Assembly (NCBI GenBank): GCA_023248955.1
Contig: JAHFDP010000015.1
Coordinates: 1 to 62,468 of the forward strand
From: Deltaproteobacteria bacterium
Lineage (GTDB): Bacteria; Myxococcota; Myxococcia; Myxococcales; JAHFDP01
Direction: 5' to 3'
DNA length: 62,468 nucleotides
Shown here: positions 34,263 to 42,473 of the stretch, in pieces
Position numbering within the stretch: the stretch's first letter is position 1
How the letters are laid out: every line of letters begins with the position of its first letter
Program-made: the position numbers and the translations under genes
Notes under the pieces: generated by a model
The model's database searches: none
What the model was told of the DNA's origin: nothing
The model's input: the letters and a program-made list of their open reading frames with translations, nothing else

Positions 34263-34738
34263 GCGGGCCGGTCGATCGCATCGCTGCACTACGCAGTTGC
34301 CGACTCTTCGGCAGCTTCTCATCCGAGGAATTGAAGGTTCTCGCCGAACACTCCAAGGAATTGCACGTTGGCGCCAAGCAGACGCTTTTCACGGCGGGCG
34401 ACGCGTCCACCGGTCTTCTGGTCATTGCCGACGGCAAGGTGGAGATCGTTGGCCAGGCCGAGGGCCGCAACGCCGTCGTGTTGATGAACCTTGGGCCAGG
34501 GGAACCATTGGCAAGCGTCAGCCTCTTGGGAACCCGGCGTCACATGGTTACCGCGGTCGCCTTGGAGAACACGCGTATCCTCACGATCGGGACCGACGAT
34601 CTGCGGCAAATTCACACGGCCAAGTCTCAACTCGCGCTCAAGCTCCTAGTGGCTGTCGCCCATGATCTGGGTGCACGGCTTGCGGACGCTGAGACTCCGC
34701 TGCGTGCGTTCGCGCTGGAGCAGGCAAGCAAGCGGTAA
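34259..34738 (+). CDS. cyclic nucleotide-binding domain protein
   Basis: 159 residues; TTG start overlapping the preceding stop by four bases. A single cNMP-type beta-roll: FGSFSSEELKVLAEHSKELHVGAKQTLFTAGD, then GLLVIADGKVEIVG and GPGEPLASVSLLGTRRHMVTAVA. The phosphate-binding cassette is degenerate (no FGE-L-RSA core), so nucleotide binding is uncertain. A helix follows, but no HTH, so it is not a Crp-type regulator. Such stand-alone domains may partner with kinases or be scaffolds. Last gene of miaB - carbonic anhydrase - cNMP. Confidence 0.85.
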   Translation: MSGPVDRIAALRSCRLFGSFSSEELKVLAEHSKELHVGAKQTLFTAGDASTGLLVIADGKVEIVGQAEGRNAVVLMNLGPGEPLASVSLLGTRRHMVTAVALENTRILTIGTDDLRQIHTAKSQLALKLLVAVAHDLGARLADAETPLRAFALEQASKR

Positions 34739-34973
34739 AAACGTTCGCGGGATCCTCAACGGAATTGATGCCGACCACCTTCGACTTCAGGAAAGGCACG
34801 GCTTCCTTGCAGGAAATGATGTTTTCTACGGGGGAAGGGCCGCCACCTCGTTGGTTAGTGTGCTCGACAAGAGGGAAGGGGCGTTAGGCAAGCAGGAGAG
34901 CGCACTTCTCTTGAAGGCGGGCCTGGTATTCAAGCTCGCCAAGGCTTCGGACCTCGTCGCCAACGCGTTAGTC

Positions 34974-34988
34974 GTCTCAGATTGAGAC
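34974..34988. promoter_or_regulatory. operator-like palindrome, site 1
   Basis: GTCTCA-GAT-TGAGAC, six-base half-sites with a three-base spacer. Same half-site and spacer length as the larger palindrome 30 bases downstream (centre to centre), nearly three helical turns, so both would face the same side of the DNA. Confidence 0.55.
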
Positions 34989-34997
34989 TCGGCATGA

Positions 34998-35024
34998 AAT
35001 TTTGTCTCAAAGTGAGACAAAATT
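34998..35024. promoter_or_regulatory. operator-like palindrome, site 2 (12-bp arms)
   Basis: AATTTTGTCTCA-AAG-TGAGACAAAATT: perfect 12-base arms and a three-base spacer. A transcript hairpin is possible too, but repetition of the GTCTCA-N3-TGAGAC core in site 1 argues for protein binding. Located 75 bases upstream of the 35099 start codon. Confidence 0.65.
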
Positions 35025-35098
35025 GAGCCTCCAGCCGGTAGAATTGCGCCGTGCCGACTCCGCATGTTACTTGCGCCACCTTTCCAAGGAGAACTTCA

Positions 35099-36310
35099 TT
35101 GACGGCACTCACGCGTTTTGCGCTCGCGTCTTTGCTGCTGACCCCCCTTCTCGCGATCGCGGAGGAAGACGACGACGTCCGCACGCCCGCGATCGCGCCC
35201 GATGCTCCGGCCGAGGCTAAACCTACGCGTCGCGCGCGGCCCGCGGACGAGGATTCAGCCGCGAAGGAGACGCTGCTGAAGACGGAAGAGCGGTCTTCGC
35301 CTCCGACGGGCGGAGGTCAGGGGCCGCAGCATTCGGAGGAACCACGTAAGAAGAAAGCTGCGCCGGCTGCCGCCGAAGCTGTCGACGCATCATTGGCCTC
35401 GAGCGTCTTCTCTCCCGAAGGTGTCGAGGTCCGCGAAGATCAGTCGATCTTTGCGCTCTTCGCGCTGCTCAATGCCTCGGGGTACGACGACGCGCCGATA
35501 ACGCGCGCGTTGCCGGTTCCGCATCGGAGCTACTCCGCCATTCGAGACGACGCGCGCCGCAAGCTGGCCGCGGCCAACGTCGACGGGGCGCTGTTTGACG
35601 CCACGCCGCGATCTCCAGCCGCGCTGGCCTTGGAGCTCGCCGCTGGCCATGCTCCGGCAGGTCTTGCCGAGACAGCGAAGACCGCTGGCGTGGATGCGCT
35701 CTACACCGCGGCGCTCCCCAGCGTGCGAACGGATCTCAAGCGCTATGCCGCCGCGGTCGACGCACCTCTGTTGCGCGTGCGCAAGCTCCTGGCGCTCCCG
35801 ACCGGCGACGAGGCACCCAAGACAACGCTCTACGTGGAGGTCCTGGCCGCGCCGACGTTTTCCGCGGGAACCGAGCTCGCCGATCACAGTATCGCGCTGG
35901 TGGTCGGCGACGCCGGATCCGGCCTCGACGAGCAGTTGGCGCGAGCTGCGGCGCGTGCTGTCTTCCCAGCGGCTTTGAGCGGGGCGCATGTGAAGCAGCT
36001 TGCCGAAGTACACGCCGCGGTCGCCGCGACCACGGCTGGCGCGGAAGCGGCGGGCGGTGACGCCCACCAGTGGCTAGCGGAAAACTTCGTGGAAGCTGCC
36101 GTCGCGCGATCGTCGCTCGCTGCTGGCGCCGCGCTCCTCGACGCCGCCTACCGCCACGGCCATGTCTTGGTTCGCGACGCCGCACGCGTGCTCGACGGCG
36201 CGGCCAAGCGCAAACCCGGTGTTTCGCTCGCCGACTACTTGCGCGCGGAGGCCGGAAAGCTCGACGCCCGTCATGCCAGCGCGGAATTCTTCAAGGCGCT
36301 CCCTCGGTGA
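35099..36310 (+). CDS. secreted protein of unknown function carrying an in-frame dispersed repeat
   Basis: 403 residues from TTG 35099, supported by AAGGAG seven bases upstream and a Sec signal (LTRFALASLLLTPLLAIAEE). A charged Pro/Ala/Glu-rich segment (~residues 20-100) follows; within it RSSPPTGGGQGPQH is encoded by one copy of the dispersed repeat at 35287-35335. The C-terminal 280 residues are Ala-rich and helical, with no catalytic motif or family I recognise. Probably periplasmic. Preceded by paired GTCTCA palindromes, so likely regulated. The next gene (DedA) starts 34 bases after. Confidence 0.75.
   Translation: MTALTRFALASLLLTPLLAIAEEDDDVRTPAIAPDAPAEAKPTRRARPADEDSAAKETLLKTEERSSPPTGGGQGPQHSEEPRKKKAAPAAAEAVDASLASSVFSPEGVEVREDQSIFALFALLNASGYDDAPITRALPVPHRSYSAIRDDARRKLAAANVDGALFDATPRSPAALALELAAGHAPAGLAETAKTAGVDALYTAALPSVRTDLKRYAAAVDAPLLRVRKLLALPTGDEAPKTTLYVEVLAAPTFSAGTELADHSIALVVGDAGSGLDEQLARAAARAVFPAALSGAHVKQLAEVHAAVAATTAGAEAAGGDAHQWLAENFVEAAVARSSLAAGAALLDAAYRHGHVLVRDAARVLDGAAKRKPGVSLADYLRAEAGKLDARHASAEFFKALPR
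35287..35335 (+). repeat. 49-bp dispersed hairpin element, copy 1 (inside the secreted protein gene)
   Basis: Aligns without gaps to 54111-54159; differences are scattered substitutions. Shared core includes CGACGGGCGGAGG and GGGCCGCAGCATT. Folds as CCTCCG-ACGGG-CGGAGG (the other copy folds as CGCCCG-CGA-CGGGCG), so a hairpin is kept although bases differ. Here it lies in a low-complexity linker and is translated as part of SSPPTGGGQGPQHS. No exact target duplication is left around this copy. Confidence 0.8.
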
Positions 36311-36344
36311 ACGGCCGCCCGTTGGGTTAGGCTAAAGATCCCGC

Positions 36345-37142
36345 TTGCCACTCTTCGCCGCCACTCAAGGACTGCTCTTTCGGCTCCTCCTCCACCTCTC
36401 TGGCACCGCCAGCTACCTAGGCGTGTTTGTGGTCTTGGTGCTTTGCGGGCTCGGCCTGCCGCTGCCGGAGGACGTGGCATTGATCATTGGCGGATACCTC
36501 GCTTACCTGGGACCAGACCACAACGGCGTTAGCTCGCTAGCGGTGATGATGATGACGGGTCTCGCCGGAATTTTGGTGGGCGATTCGATCATCTTCCGCG
36601 CTGGCCGCCGCTATGGAAATCGCCTCTCGGACAGCGCTTGGTTCGGGCGAATCGTGACGCCGGAGAAGCTCGAGCGGTCGCGCGCTTTCTTTGAGCTGCA
36701 CGGCGAGAAAGTGGTGATCGTGACCCGCTTCATTCCGGGTGTTCGCGCGGTCAGCTACTTCACGGCCGGTGCGTCGGCGATGCCCTATTGGCGGTTCCTC
36801 CTCTTCGATGCCGTGGCGGCTTGCGTCTCGGCACCGCTCTGGGTTTTGACGGGACACTATTTCGGCGGACACGTGGAGGTGGCATTCCAATACGCGCGCC
36901 GCGTGCAGGGGTCGATCCTCTGTGTTGCGGTGGTCACGGCGGCGATTTTCGCGCTCTACCGTTGGCGCGCCATGCGCGCTGCGATGGCGCCAACGCAACC
37001 TGAGAAAACGTCCAAGGCGCCCAATCGACTCATGTTGGCGGCGGCTCTTCTGGGCGCTGCCTACGTCACGCATCACCTCCTAGTGCGGAGGCCCGGAGCA
37101 CTCGGTCGGACGCCCCCGGTCGCGCATCCGCGCGTGCCATAG
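36345..37142 (+). CDS. DedA family membrane protein
   Basis: 265 residues, TTG start. Four or five membrane segments; DedA/SNARE-associated motif GLGLPLPEDVALIIGGYLAYLG with the essential acidic residue, GDSIIFRAGRRYG and the conserved RFIPGVRAVSYFTAGASAMPYWRF (Arg and Gly residues). DedA proteins are inner-membrane phospholipid scramblase/flippase-type proteins needed for envelope integrity. The C terminus has an extra hydrophobic stretch (RLMLAAALLGAAYVTHHLL). No obvious operon partner. Confidence 0.93.
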   Translation: MPLFAATQGLLFRLLLHLSGTASYLGVFVVLVLCGLGLPLPEDVALIIGGYLAYLGPDHNGVSSLAVMMMTGLAGILVGDSIIFRAGRRYGNRLSDSAWFGRIVTPEKLERSRAFFELHGEKVVIVTRFIPGVRAVSYFTAGASAMPYWRFLLFDAVAACVSAPLWVLTGHYFGGHVEVAFQYARRVQGSILCVAVVTAAIFALYRWRAMRAAMAPTQPEKTSKAPNRLMLAAALLGAAYVTHHLLVRRPGALGRTPPVAHPRVP

Positions 37143-37310
37143 CGGCAACTGCGCGCGCCCGCGCAGTCCACTTGGTGCGACGATGCACCAGCGTGATGGG
37201 GGCCACAACGATCCAGCCCCTAAAATCAGTGTCTTGGGTGTGCCCATTTCGACGCCCGATGGCCCCATTCTTGAAATGAATGCTATCGAACCTTTCAAGG
37301 GAGTCTCGGT

Positions 37311-37979
37311 ATGATCCGTTACTCGGCAACAGCATTCGCGGTGGCGTTCCTGACGCAGGCGTGTGGCAGAGCGCCAGGCAAGGTCGGAACGACCTCCGCC
37401 CACGAAGACGTCAGCGGGGACGGCTCGACCGACGTGGCTTTCGTTACGTGGGACGCCGCGATGGCCATGCGCTACCAGGCTGATCAGCTCCTTAAGCAGA
37501 AGAAGTATCAGGCGGCCTTCGACAAGGCCGACACCGCATTCAGCGCCTTCCAGACCTTTGTCACATATTCCAGCACCGATGGTGGAGACATCGCGACGAC
37601 CAAGCTCGCGCTCGTTCAACAGCTCCATCTCCTCGATGTTCAGATTTCCGCGGCGGTGAACGGCGAGTTGGACGTCGACGTCGATAATCTTCGGCAGCTG
37701 AAGACTCAACTTCAACAGAACCTTCAGTCGCTCGCGGATGGTACCAGCAGCACGACGGACCTAGCCAGTAATACAAGCGATAGCGGAAGCGATACGACGA
37801 CATCCGATGTGGCACCGCGCGACGACGCTCTGCTGGCGAGCAGCACCGACGATGGAAACCTCCCAGCGACGGGCGACCTGGGGCAGCCATGCTACAGCGA
37901 TCTCACCTGCAACGACGAAATCTCCTGCGCCGGCTACCCGGACGGAACTTTCGTCTGCATCGATCCGAATGCGACCTAG
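37311..37979 (+). CDS. secreted lipoprotein of unknown function
   Basis: 222 residues; ATG 37311 with AAGGGAG upstream. Lipoprotein-type signal MIRYSATAFAVAFLTQAC with the Cys at 18. A helical region (MRYQADQLLKQKKYQAAFDKADTAFSAF) resembles a TPR-like hairpin. A Ser/Thr/Asp-rich linker follows and a C-terminal small Cys module (CYSDLTCNDEISCAGYPDGTFVC). The Cys tail echoes those in the lipoprotein at 31277. Converges on the Hsp70 gene with 8 bases between stops. Function not recognised. Confidence 0.75.
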   Translation: MIRYSATAFAVAFLTQACGRAPGKVGTTSAHEDVSGDGSTDVAFVTWDAAMAMRYQADQLLKQKKYQAAFDKADTAFSAFQTFVTYSSTDGGDIATTKLALVQQLHLLDVQISAAVNGELDVDVDNLRQLKTQLQQNLQSLADGTSSTTDLASNTSDSGSDTTTSDVAPRDDALLASSTDDGNLPATGDLGQPCYSDLTCNDEISCAGYPDGTFVCIDPNAT

Positions 37980-37987
37980 AAGCCGAC

Positions 37988-39967
37988 CTAACCAAACACG
38001 CGCTTAAAAAACGCGGCCACGCCGCGCGGGGTGCGGTCTTCCAGCGCCCCATCCTCAACGCCAGCAGCGGCGAGCAGTTCCTTCACCAACTCCGGCGTGT
38101 CGCGCGTGGAGAGCGTCACATGTTCCTCGCGGCCGGTGAGCTTCTCCCGGGCCGACACCGACAGCAGACACTCCGCGGAGAGTCGGAACGTCACTTCCAC
38201 CGCCGCCGCTCCACGCGGAGCCTCTGGCAAGTCGCCAAAGTGAAGGCGGCCCAAGTACTCGTTGTCGAGACAGCGCGGGTTTTCTCCCTGAAAAACGAGC
38301 ACGTCGATGGCCGCTTGCCCGTCGGACTGCGTGGCAACGGTGGTAGTGCAGGTTTGAGGCAGGGTGGTGTTGCGCTCGATGAGTTTTTGAAATTTTCCGT
38401 TCGGAAGTCCCAACCCGATCGACATCGGCAAGACATCGATGAGGAGCACCGCTTTGTCGGCGTTGCTGGCGCCGGCCAGCGCGTCCGCCAGCGTCGCCGC
38501 ACCGAGCGCAACCGCCTCGTCAGGATGAACCGCGCGCGACGGCTCGCGGCCGAAGTAGTCGTGGATGCGCTGCCGGACATAGGGCATGCGCGACTGCCCG
38601 CCGACCAGCAACACTTCGTTGATGTCAGTCACCGCAAGTTTGCGCGACGCGAGAACTTCCGTGCATTTTTGAATGCAGCGGTCGACGAGGTGGGCGGTCA
38701 GATCCTCCAACTTCTGGCGGGTCATGAGCACATCGAGGTCGTAGGGCTTTCCATCGACCAAGGCGACGAACGGAACCAGGATGCGCACTTCCTTCTGCTC
38801 GGAGAGCGTAATCTTGGCGTTTTCCGCTGCGTCGACCACGCGTGAAAACGCCACGCGGTCCCCGGGGAATTCAATGCCGTGGTGCGAGCGGAAACTTTCG
38901 AGCAGAAAGCTGACAATCTCATTGTCGAAATCGACGCCGCCTAGAAACGTGTCGCCGCCGGTGGAAACCACCTCGTAGACATTTTCCGGATGCAGCTCGA
39001 GAACGCTGACGTCAAAGGTGCCGCCGCCGAGATCGAATACCAGCACGCGCTCCTCGAGCTTGCGGCCATATCCGAACGCCAACGCTGCGGCCGTCGGCTC
39101 ATTGAGGATGCGCTCCACGTGCAGGCCGGCCAGCGCGCCCGCTTCCCGCACGGCTTGGCGCTGGTTGTCGTTGTAGTAGGCGGGTACGGTGATCACCGCG
39201 CGCTCGACAGGACAGCCGAGGTGATTTTGCGCAATCCCCTTCACTTCGCGCAACACCATCGCGGAGATCTCTTGCAGCGAATAAACGTTGTCGCCCAGCT
39301 GCACGGCCACTTCGCCGCGCGGTCCTTCGACGATCGGATACTGAAAGCGGTGACGCAGCTGCTCGACGATCGGTGACGCGTACGCCCGACCGATGAGCCG
39401 CTTGGCGCCATAAACGGTGCGGCGCGGGTTGGTCAGCATCTGGCCCTTGGCCGAATGGCCGATGATGAGCCGGCCCTTGTCCGTGAGCGCAATGATCGAC
39501 GGCACTGTGTTGTAGCCTTCGCGCGATGGGAGCACGAAGGGTTTGCCATTGGCGACGAAGGCCGCCGCAGAGTTGGTGGTCCCAAGATCGATACCAATCA
39601 TCGGGCCTTCGGGTTTCTTCGCACGGAGGCTCGCGGTGGGCGTCTCCTCGAGCAACGGCGGCAAACGCTCGGTGCCGAGCGACGTAAGAAGATTGCGCGC
39701 AGCGCGATCGGCAGCGGTGAAGCGCAACTGCATGCCACCCTTGCGCGCGCTCTCCACGACCAGCGCGGTGACCGTGAAAAGAGGGGCGCCGTCCGTCAGA
39801 CGAAGCTGAAGGCGGAGCGAGGTACCGATCGGTCGCGGCGCTTTGGTGGGAACGAAAAGGCCGAGCGATTGAAATTCCGCGCCGTAACTCTGCCGCACAG
39901 CCTGCACATCCGCGCATTGGAGCCGAATGCTGAGCGCTACCGTTTTGGCGTTGGGGTCGTTGGCCAC
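37988..39967 (-). CDS. PilZ-like/Hsp70 (DnaK-type) fusion protein
   Basis: 659 residues, GTG start. Residues ~1-110 form a PilZ-like domain (beta-rich: IRLQCADVQAVRQSYGAEF, GLFVPTKAPRPIGTSLRLQL, FTVTALVVESARKGGMQLRF), of the kind seen in myxobacterial proteins; the c-di-GMP-binding RxxxR and DxSxxG motifs are not clear. Residues ~120-659 are Hsp70: GIDLGTTNSAAAF, TVPAYYNDNQRQAVREAG, LNEPTAAALAFGYG, VFDLGGGTFDVSVLEL, GGDTFLGGVDFD and LLVGGQSRMPYV, then a substrate-binding beta domain with a short, reduced lid. Probably a specialised chaperone localised or controlled by its N-terminal domain. No DnaJ or GrpE nearby. Confidence 0.92.
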   Translation of the reverse strand: MANDPNAKTVALSIRLQCADVQAVRQSYGAEFQSLGLFVPTKAPRPIGTSLRLQLRLTDGAPLFTVTALVVESARKGGMQLRFTAADRAARNLLTSLGTERLPPLLEETPTASLRAKKPEGPMIGIDLGTTNSAAAFVANGKPFVLPSREGYNTVPSIIALTDKGRLIIGHSAKGQMLTNPRRTVYGAKRLIGRAYASPIVEQLRHRFQYPIVEGPRGEVAVQLGDNVYSLQEISAMVLREVKGIAQNHLGCPVERAVITVPAYYNDNQRQAVREAGALAGLHVERILNEPTAAALAFGYGRKLEERVLVFDLGGGTFDVSVLELHPENVYEVVSTGGDTFLGGVDFDNEIVSFLLESFRSHHGIEFPGDRVAFSRVVDAAENAKITLSEQKEVRILVPFVALVDGKPYDLDVLMTRQKLEDLTAHLVDRCIQKCTEVLASRKLAVTDINEVLLVGGQSRMPYVRQRIHDYFGREPSRAVHPDEAVALGAATLADALAGASNADKAVLLIDVLPMSIGLGLPNGKFQKLIERNTTLPQTCTTTVATQSDGQAAIDVLVFQGENPRCLDNEYLGRLHFGDLPEAPRGAAAVEVTFRLSAECLLSVSAREKLTGREEHVTLSTRDTPELVKELLAAAGVEDGALEDRTPRGVAAFFKRVFG

Positions 39968-39981
39968 GAGCTTGACCCTGG

Positions 39982-39987
39982 ATTATA
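39982..39987 (-). promoter_or_regulatory. candidate -10 element of the PilZ-Hsp70 gene
   Basis: The 28-base spacer between divergent start codons contains a perfect TATAAT on the minus strand, 15 bases before the GTG of the Hsp70 gene. The matching -35 position falls inside the guaB coding region (ATCGTG) and is poor. No separate promoter for guaB is obvious in so short a spacer. Confidence 0.35.
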
Positions 39988-39995
39988 AGCCATAA

Positions 39996-41456
39996 ATGCT
40001 CAACCACGATTTGCGCGACGCGCTGACTTTCGACGACGTTCTCTTGGTTCCAGCGGAAAGCGCCGTGCTGCCGCGGCAGGTGGACCTTTCAGCGCAGCTC
40101 ACGCGAACCATCACGCTGCGCATTCCGCTGCTTTCATCCGCCATGGACACGGTGACCGAAGCGCGGCTAGCCATCGCGCTGGCGCAAGAGGGTGGACTCG
40201 GCGTCGTCCACAAAAACCTCTCCATCGAGCGGCAGGCGGGAGAGGTCGCGCGGATCAAGAAATACGAGAGCGGCATGGTGCGCGATCCGGTGACCGTGGC
40301 CCCCGAAGCGCCGCTGTCGCGCGTGGTGGAGCTGATGCGACAGCACCAGGTCAGCGGCATTCCGGTCGTGAAGAATGGGCGACTGGTAGGCATCGTCACC
40401 AACCGCGATCTGCGTTTCGAAAAAAATCTTACGCAGTCGGTGGAAGCGGCCATGACCCGCGATCTGATTACGGCGAAAGAGGGAATCACGCTCGAGCAGG
40501 CCAAGGAGCTCTTGCAGGAGCATCGCATCGAGAAGCTTCCAGTGGTGGATGCGGAGTTTCATCTGAAGGGGCTGGTCACCATCAAAGATATTGAAAAGAC
40601 CATCGCACATCCCAACGCGGCCAAGGATGCACAGGGGCGACTGCTTTGCGGCGCGGCGGTGGGCGTTGGGCCGGATCGCGAAGCGCGCATCGAGGCGCTG
40701 GTGCGCGCGGGAGCGGACTTGATCGTGATCGACACGGCACACGGGCACTCCGCCGGCGTTCTCGAGGCGGTGCGGGCCACGCGGAAAAAATTTGCGAGCA
40801 CGCAGATCATGGCGGGCAATGTGGCCACGGCGGAAGCGACGCTGGCATTGATCGATGCTGGCGTCGATGCGGTCAAAGTCGGAATCGGACCCGGCAGCAT
40901 CTGCACCACGCGCGTGGTTGCCGGCGTGGGCGTGCCGCAGCTCACCGCTGTCGACGACTGCGCGCGCGCAGCAGAGCGTCACGGCATTCCGATTATTTCC
41001 GACGGCGGAATTAAATATTCGGGCGACGCCGTGAAAGCGCTGGCGGCCGGCGCCAACGCAGTGATGCTGGGATCGCTCTTCGCGGGAACGGAAGAAGCAC
41101 CCGGAGAAGTCGTGCTCTACCAGGGCCGAAGCTACAAGGAGTACCGCGGCATGGGATCGATCGGCGCCATGCGACAAGGATCGAAAGATCGCTACTTCCA
41201 AGACGAGATTAGCGAAGCCGAAAAGCTTGTTCCCGAGGGCATCGAGGGCAGGGTGCCTTACAAGGGAACCGTGGCCATGACCGTGCATCAGCTACTCGGC
41301 GGTCTTCGCGCGGGGATGGGTTACGTCGGGTGCAAGAACATCGACGAGCTTCGGCACAAGCCGCGGTTCGTGAAGATCACCAGTGCTGGTCTGCGCGAGA
41401 GCCACGTGCACGACGTGACGGTGACACAGGAAGCGCCGAACTACCGCTCGGAGTAG
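39996..41456 (+). CDS. guaB: IMP dehydrogenase
   Basis: 486 residues. Oxidises IMP to XMP, the committed step to GMP. Residues 8-92 and 205-486 form the TIM barrel; residues ~93-205 are a CBS pair (ATP/GTP-responsive Bateman module). Catalytic loop [17 protein letters not shown] with Cys303, flap region and [20 protein letters not shown], ending [13 protein letters not shown] and [11 protein letters not shown]. Divergent from the Hsp70 gene. guaA lies 2.5 kb downstream on the same strand, with two lipoprotein genes between. Confidence 0.98.
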   Translation: MLNHDLRDALTFDDVLLVPAESAVLPRQVDLSAQLTRTITLRIPLLSSAMDTVTEARLAIALAQEGGLGVVHKNLSIERQAGEVARIKKYESGMVRDPVTVAPEAPLSRVVELMRQHQVSGIPVVKNGRLVGIVTNRDLRFEKNLTQSVEAAMTRDLITAKEGITLEQAKELLQEHRIEKLPVVDAEFHLKGLVTIKDIEKTIAHPNAAKDAQGRLLCGAAVGVGPDREARIEALVRAGADLIVIDTAHGHSAGVLEAVRATRKKFASTQIMAGNVATAEATLALIDAGVDAVKVGIGPGSICTTRVVAGVGVPQLTAVDDCARAAERHGIPIISDGGIKYSGDAVKALAAGANAVMLGSLFAGTEEAPGEVVLYQGRSYKEYRGMGSIGAMRQGSKDRYFQDEISEAEKLVPEGIEGRVPYKGTVAMTVHQLLGGLRAGMGYVGCKNIDELRHKPRFVKITSAGLRESHVHDVTVTQEAPNYRSE

Positions 41457-41491
41457 GTGTGCATCGCACACGGACTAGACGCGCTCCAGTT

Positions 41492-41511
41492 GGTACGGAC
41501 ATGTCCGTTCC
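41492..41511. repeat. 20-bp near-perfect palindrome after guaB
   Basis: GGTACGGACATGTCCGTTCC is self-complementary but for one T-T position; the inner 14 bases (41495-41508) are perfect. CGAATTCG, also palindromic, follows at once. It sits in the 156-base spacer between guaB and the next lipoprotein gene. Operator, hairpin or a copy of an abundant genomic palindrome are all possible. Confidence 0.5.
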
Positions 41512-41612
41512 GAATTCGGCGCGGGCGTTTTCGTTCTGAAAAAATTTCCAATGAAACAGAGCAGTCCTTTCGGGGCATGGGTGTTGCTTTGCTTTATCAC
41601 TCAGGAGGCGAC

Positions 41613-42422
41613 ATGGACCGTTTGCCGTACGGGTCGATCGTTGCACTTTCTCTCGCCGGCGCTTGTGGTCCGGCGGCCGCACCAGCCATGACCAGTAGCT
41701 CCGCGGCGGCGCTCGATGGCTACGACCCAAACGGTGCCGCACGGTGGGCCGACATGCACGTCATGACGTACGATAGCCCGTGCGCCGAATTCGTTTGGCG
41801 ATCGCTCGCGAAAGGTGGCGGGCTGGACATCGGACAAACGAGTTGGGTTCCCACACTCGTTTCCAATTTGGAACAACAGGGCGTGGACTACACTGAGTAT
41901 CCGACCGAGCCGATGGCCATCACCGCCTGCGCCGGCGATGTAGCGATCTTGAGCGATGCCGTCGGCGACGATTTTTGCCCGCCCCGCGGACGGAGTCCCA
42001 ACTGCGGTCACGCGGCGATCGTTGTTGTCAGCCACAAGGGAAAGTTCGGCGCCATCGTGACCGACAGCCATAACCGTGCGCATTCACACATCCGCTTGTC
42101 GTCGCTCATGGCGGGCCGCTACTCGACGGGGCGCATCTATCATTTGTCTAGTTGCGAAGTGGCGGACAGCACCAACGAAGACATGGCCGATGATTCCGTC
42201 ATCAACGGCGGAGTTGCCGGAATTGACGATGGTTCCACGGCTCCCGCGGATACCGCCTCTTCGAACGGCGGCATCAATTCTCCGAACGCGAACGCGGGTG
42301 CGTCGCCCGCGGACGACACCGGATCGACGCCAGACGAAACGGGAGCTGACGGCTCGGCAGCCACGGATGACTCGGAGTACGCCGACCCTCTTTGCGACAC
42401 CGACCCGACGCTCTGCGGTTGA
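41613..42422 (+). CDS. lipoprotein with amidase/CHAP-like cysteine peptidase domain
   Basis: 269 residues. ATG 41613 is chosen because AGGAGG lies just upstream and a lipoprotein signal (LPYGSIVALSLAGAC) follows. The domain contains CAEFVWRSLAKGGGLD, a tryptophan turn, GDVAILS, CGHAAIVVVSH and VTDSHNRAHSHI, the order of Cys, His and DSHN elements seen in CHAP/Amidase_6-type peptidoglycan or peptide hydrolases. A Ser/Asp/Gly-rich C-terminal tail ends in a short Cys pair. Probably acts on the cell wall or on external material. Activity inferred only from motif order. Confidence 0.7.
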   Translation: MDRLPYGSIVALSLAGACGPAAAPAMTSSSAAALDGYDPNGAARWADMHVMTYDSPCAEFVWRSLAKGGGLDIGQTSWVPTLVSNLEQQGVDYTEYPTEPMAITACAGDVAILSDAVGDDFCPPRGRSPNCGHAAIVVVSHKGKFGAIVTDSHNRAHSHIRLSSLMAGRYSTGRIYHLSSCEVADSTNEDMADDSVINGGVAGIDDGSTAPADTASSNGGINSPNANAGASPADDTGSTPDETGADGSAATDDSEYADPLCDTDPTLCG

Positions 42423-42473
42423 CCAGCAGGCAAGCGCCAGCTTACGTTCATCGCCTAGCTAAGGACGGTGACG

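Larger units (their letters stand above)
34739..35098 (+). other. 360-base intergenic region with operator-like palindromes and an unassigned open frame
   Basis: No recognisable gene. A frame continuing from within the cNMP gene is open to TGA at 34985 and ends GLVFKLAKASDLVANALVVSD; its codon use lacks the strong G/C third-base bias of neighbours and no start or homology is evident, so it may be a remnant. The second half carries two palindromes with the same half-site (34974-34988 and 34998-35024) upstream of the signal-peptide gene at 35099, which has AAGGAG at 35086-35091. No sigma-54 GG-N10-GC element was found after the palindromes. Confidence 0.5.

Noticed and set aside
34662-34985. 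107-residue frame after the cNMP gene
   Set aside because: Starts inside the cNMP gene, no ribosome site, weak third-base bias, not recognised; kept only as a possible remnant.
35025-35060. Sigma-54 promoter downstream of the GTCTCA palindromes
   Set aside because: No GG-N10-GC spacing could be found; the nearest GG and GC are seven bases apart.
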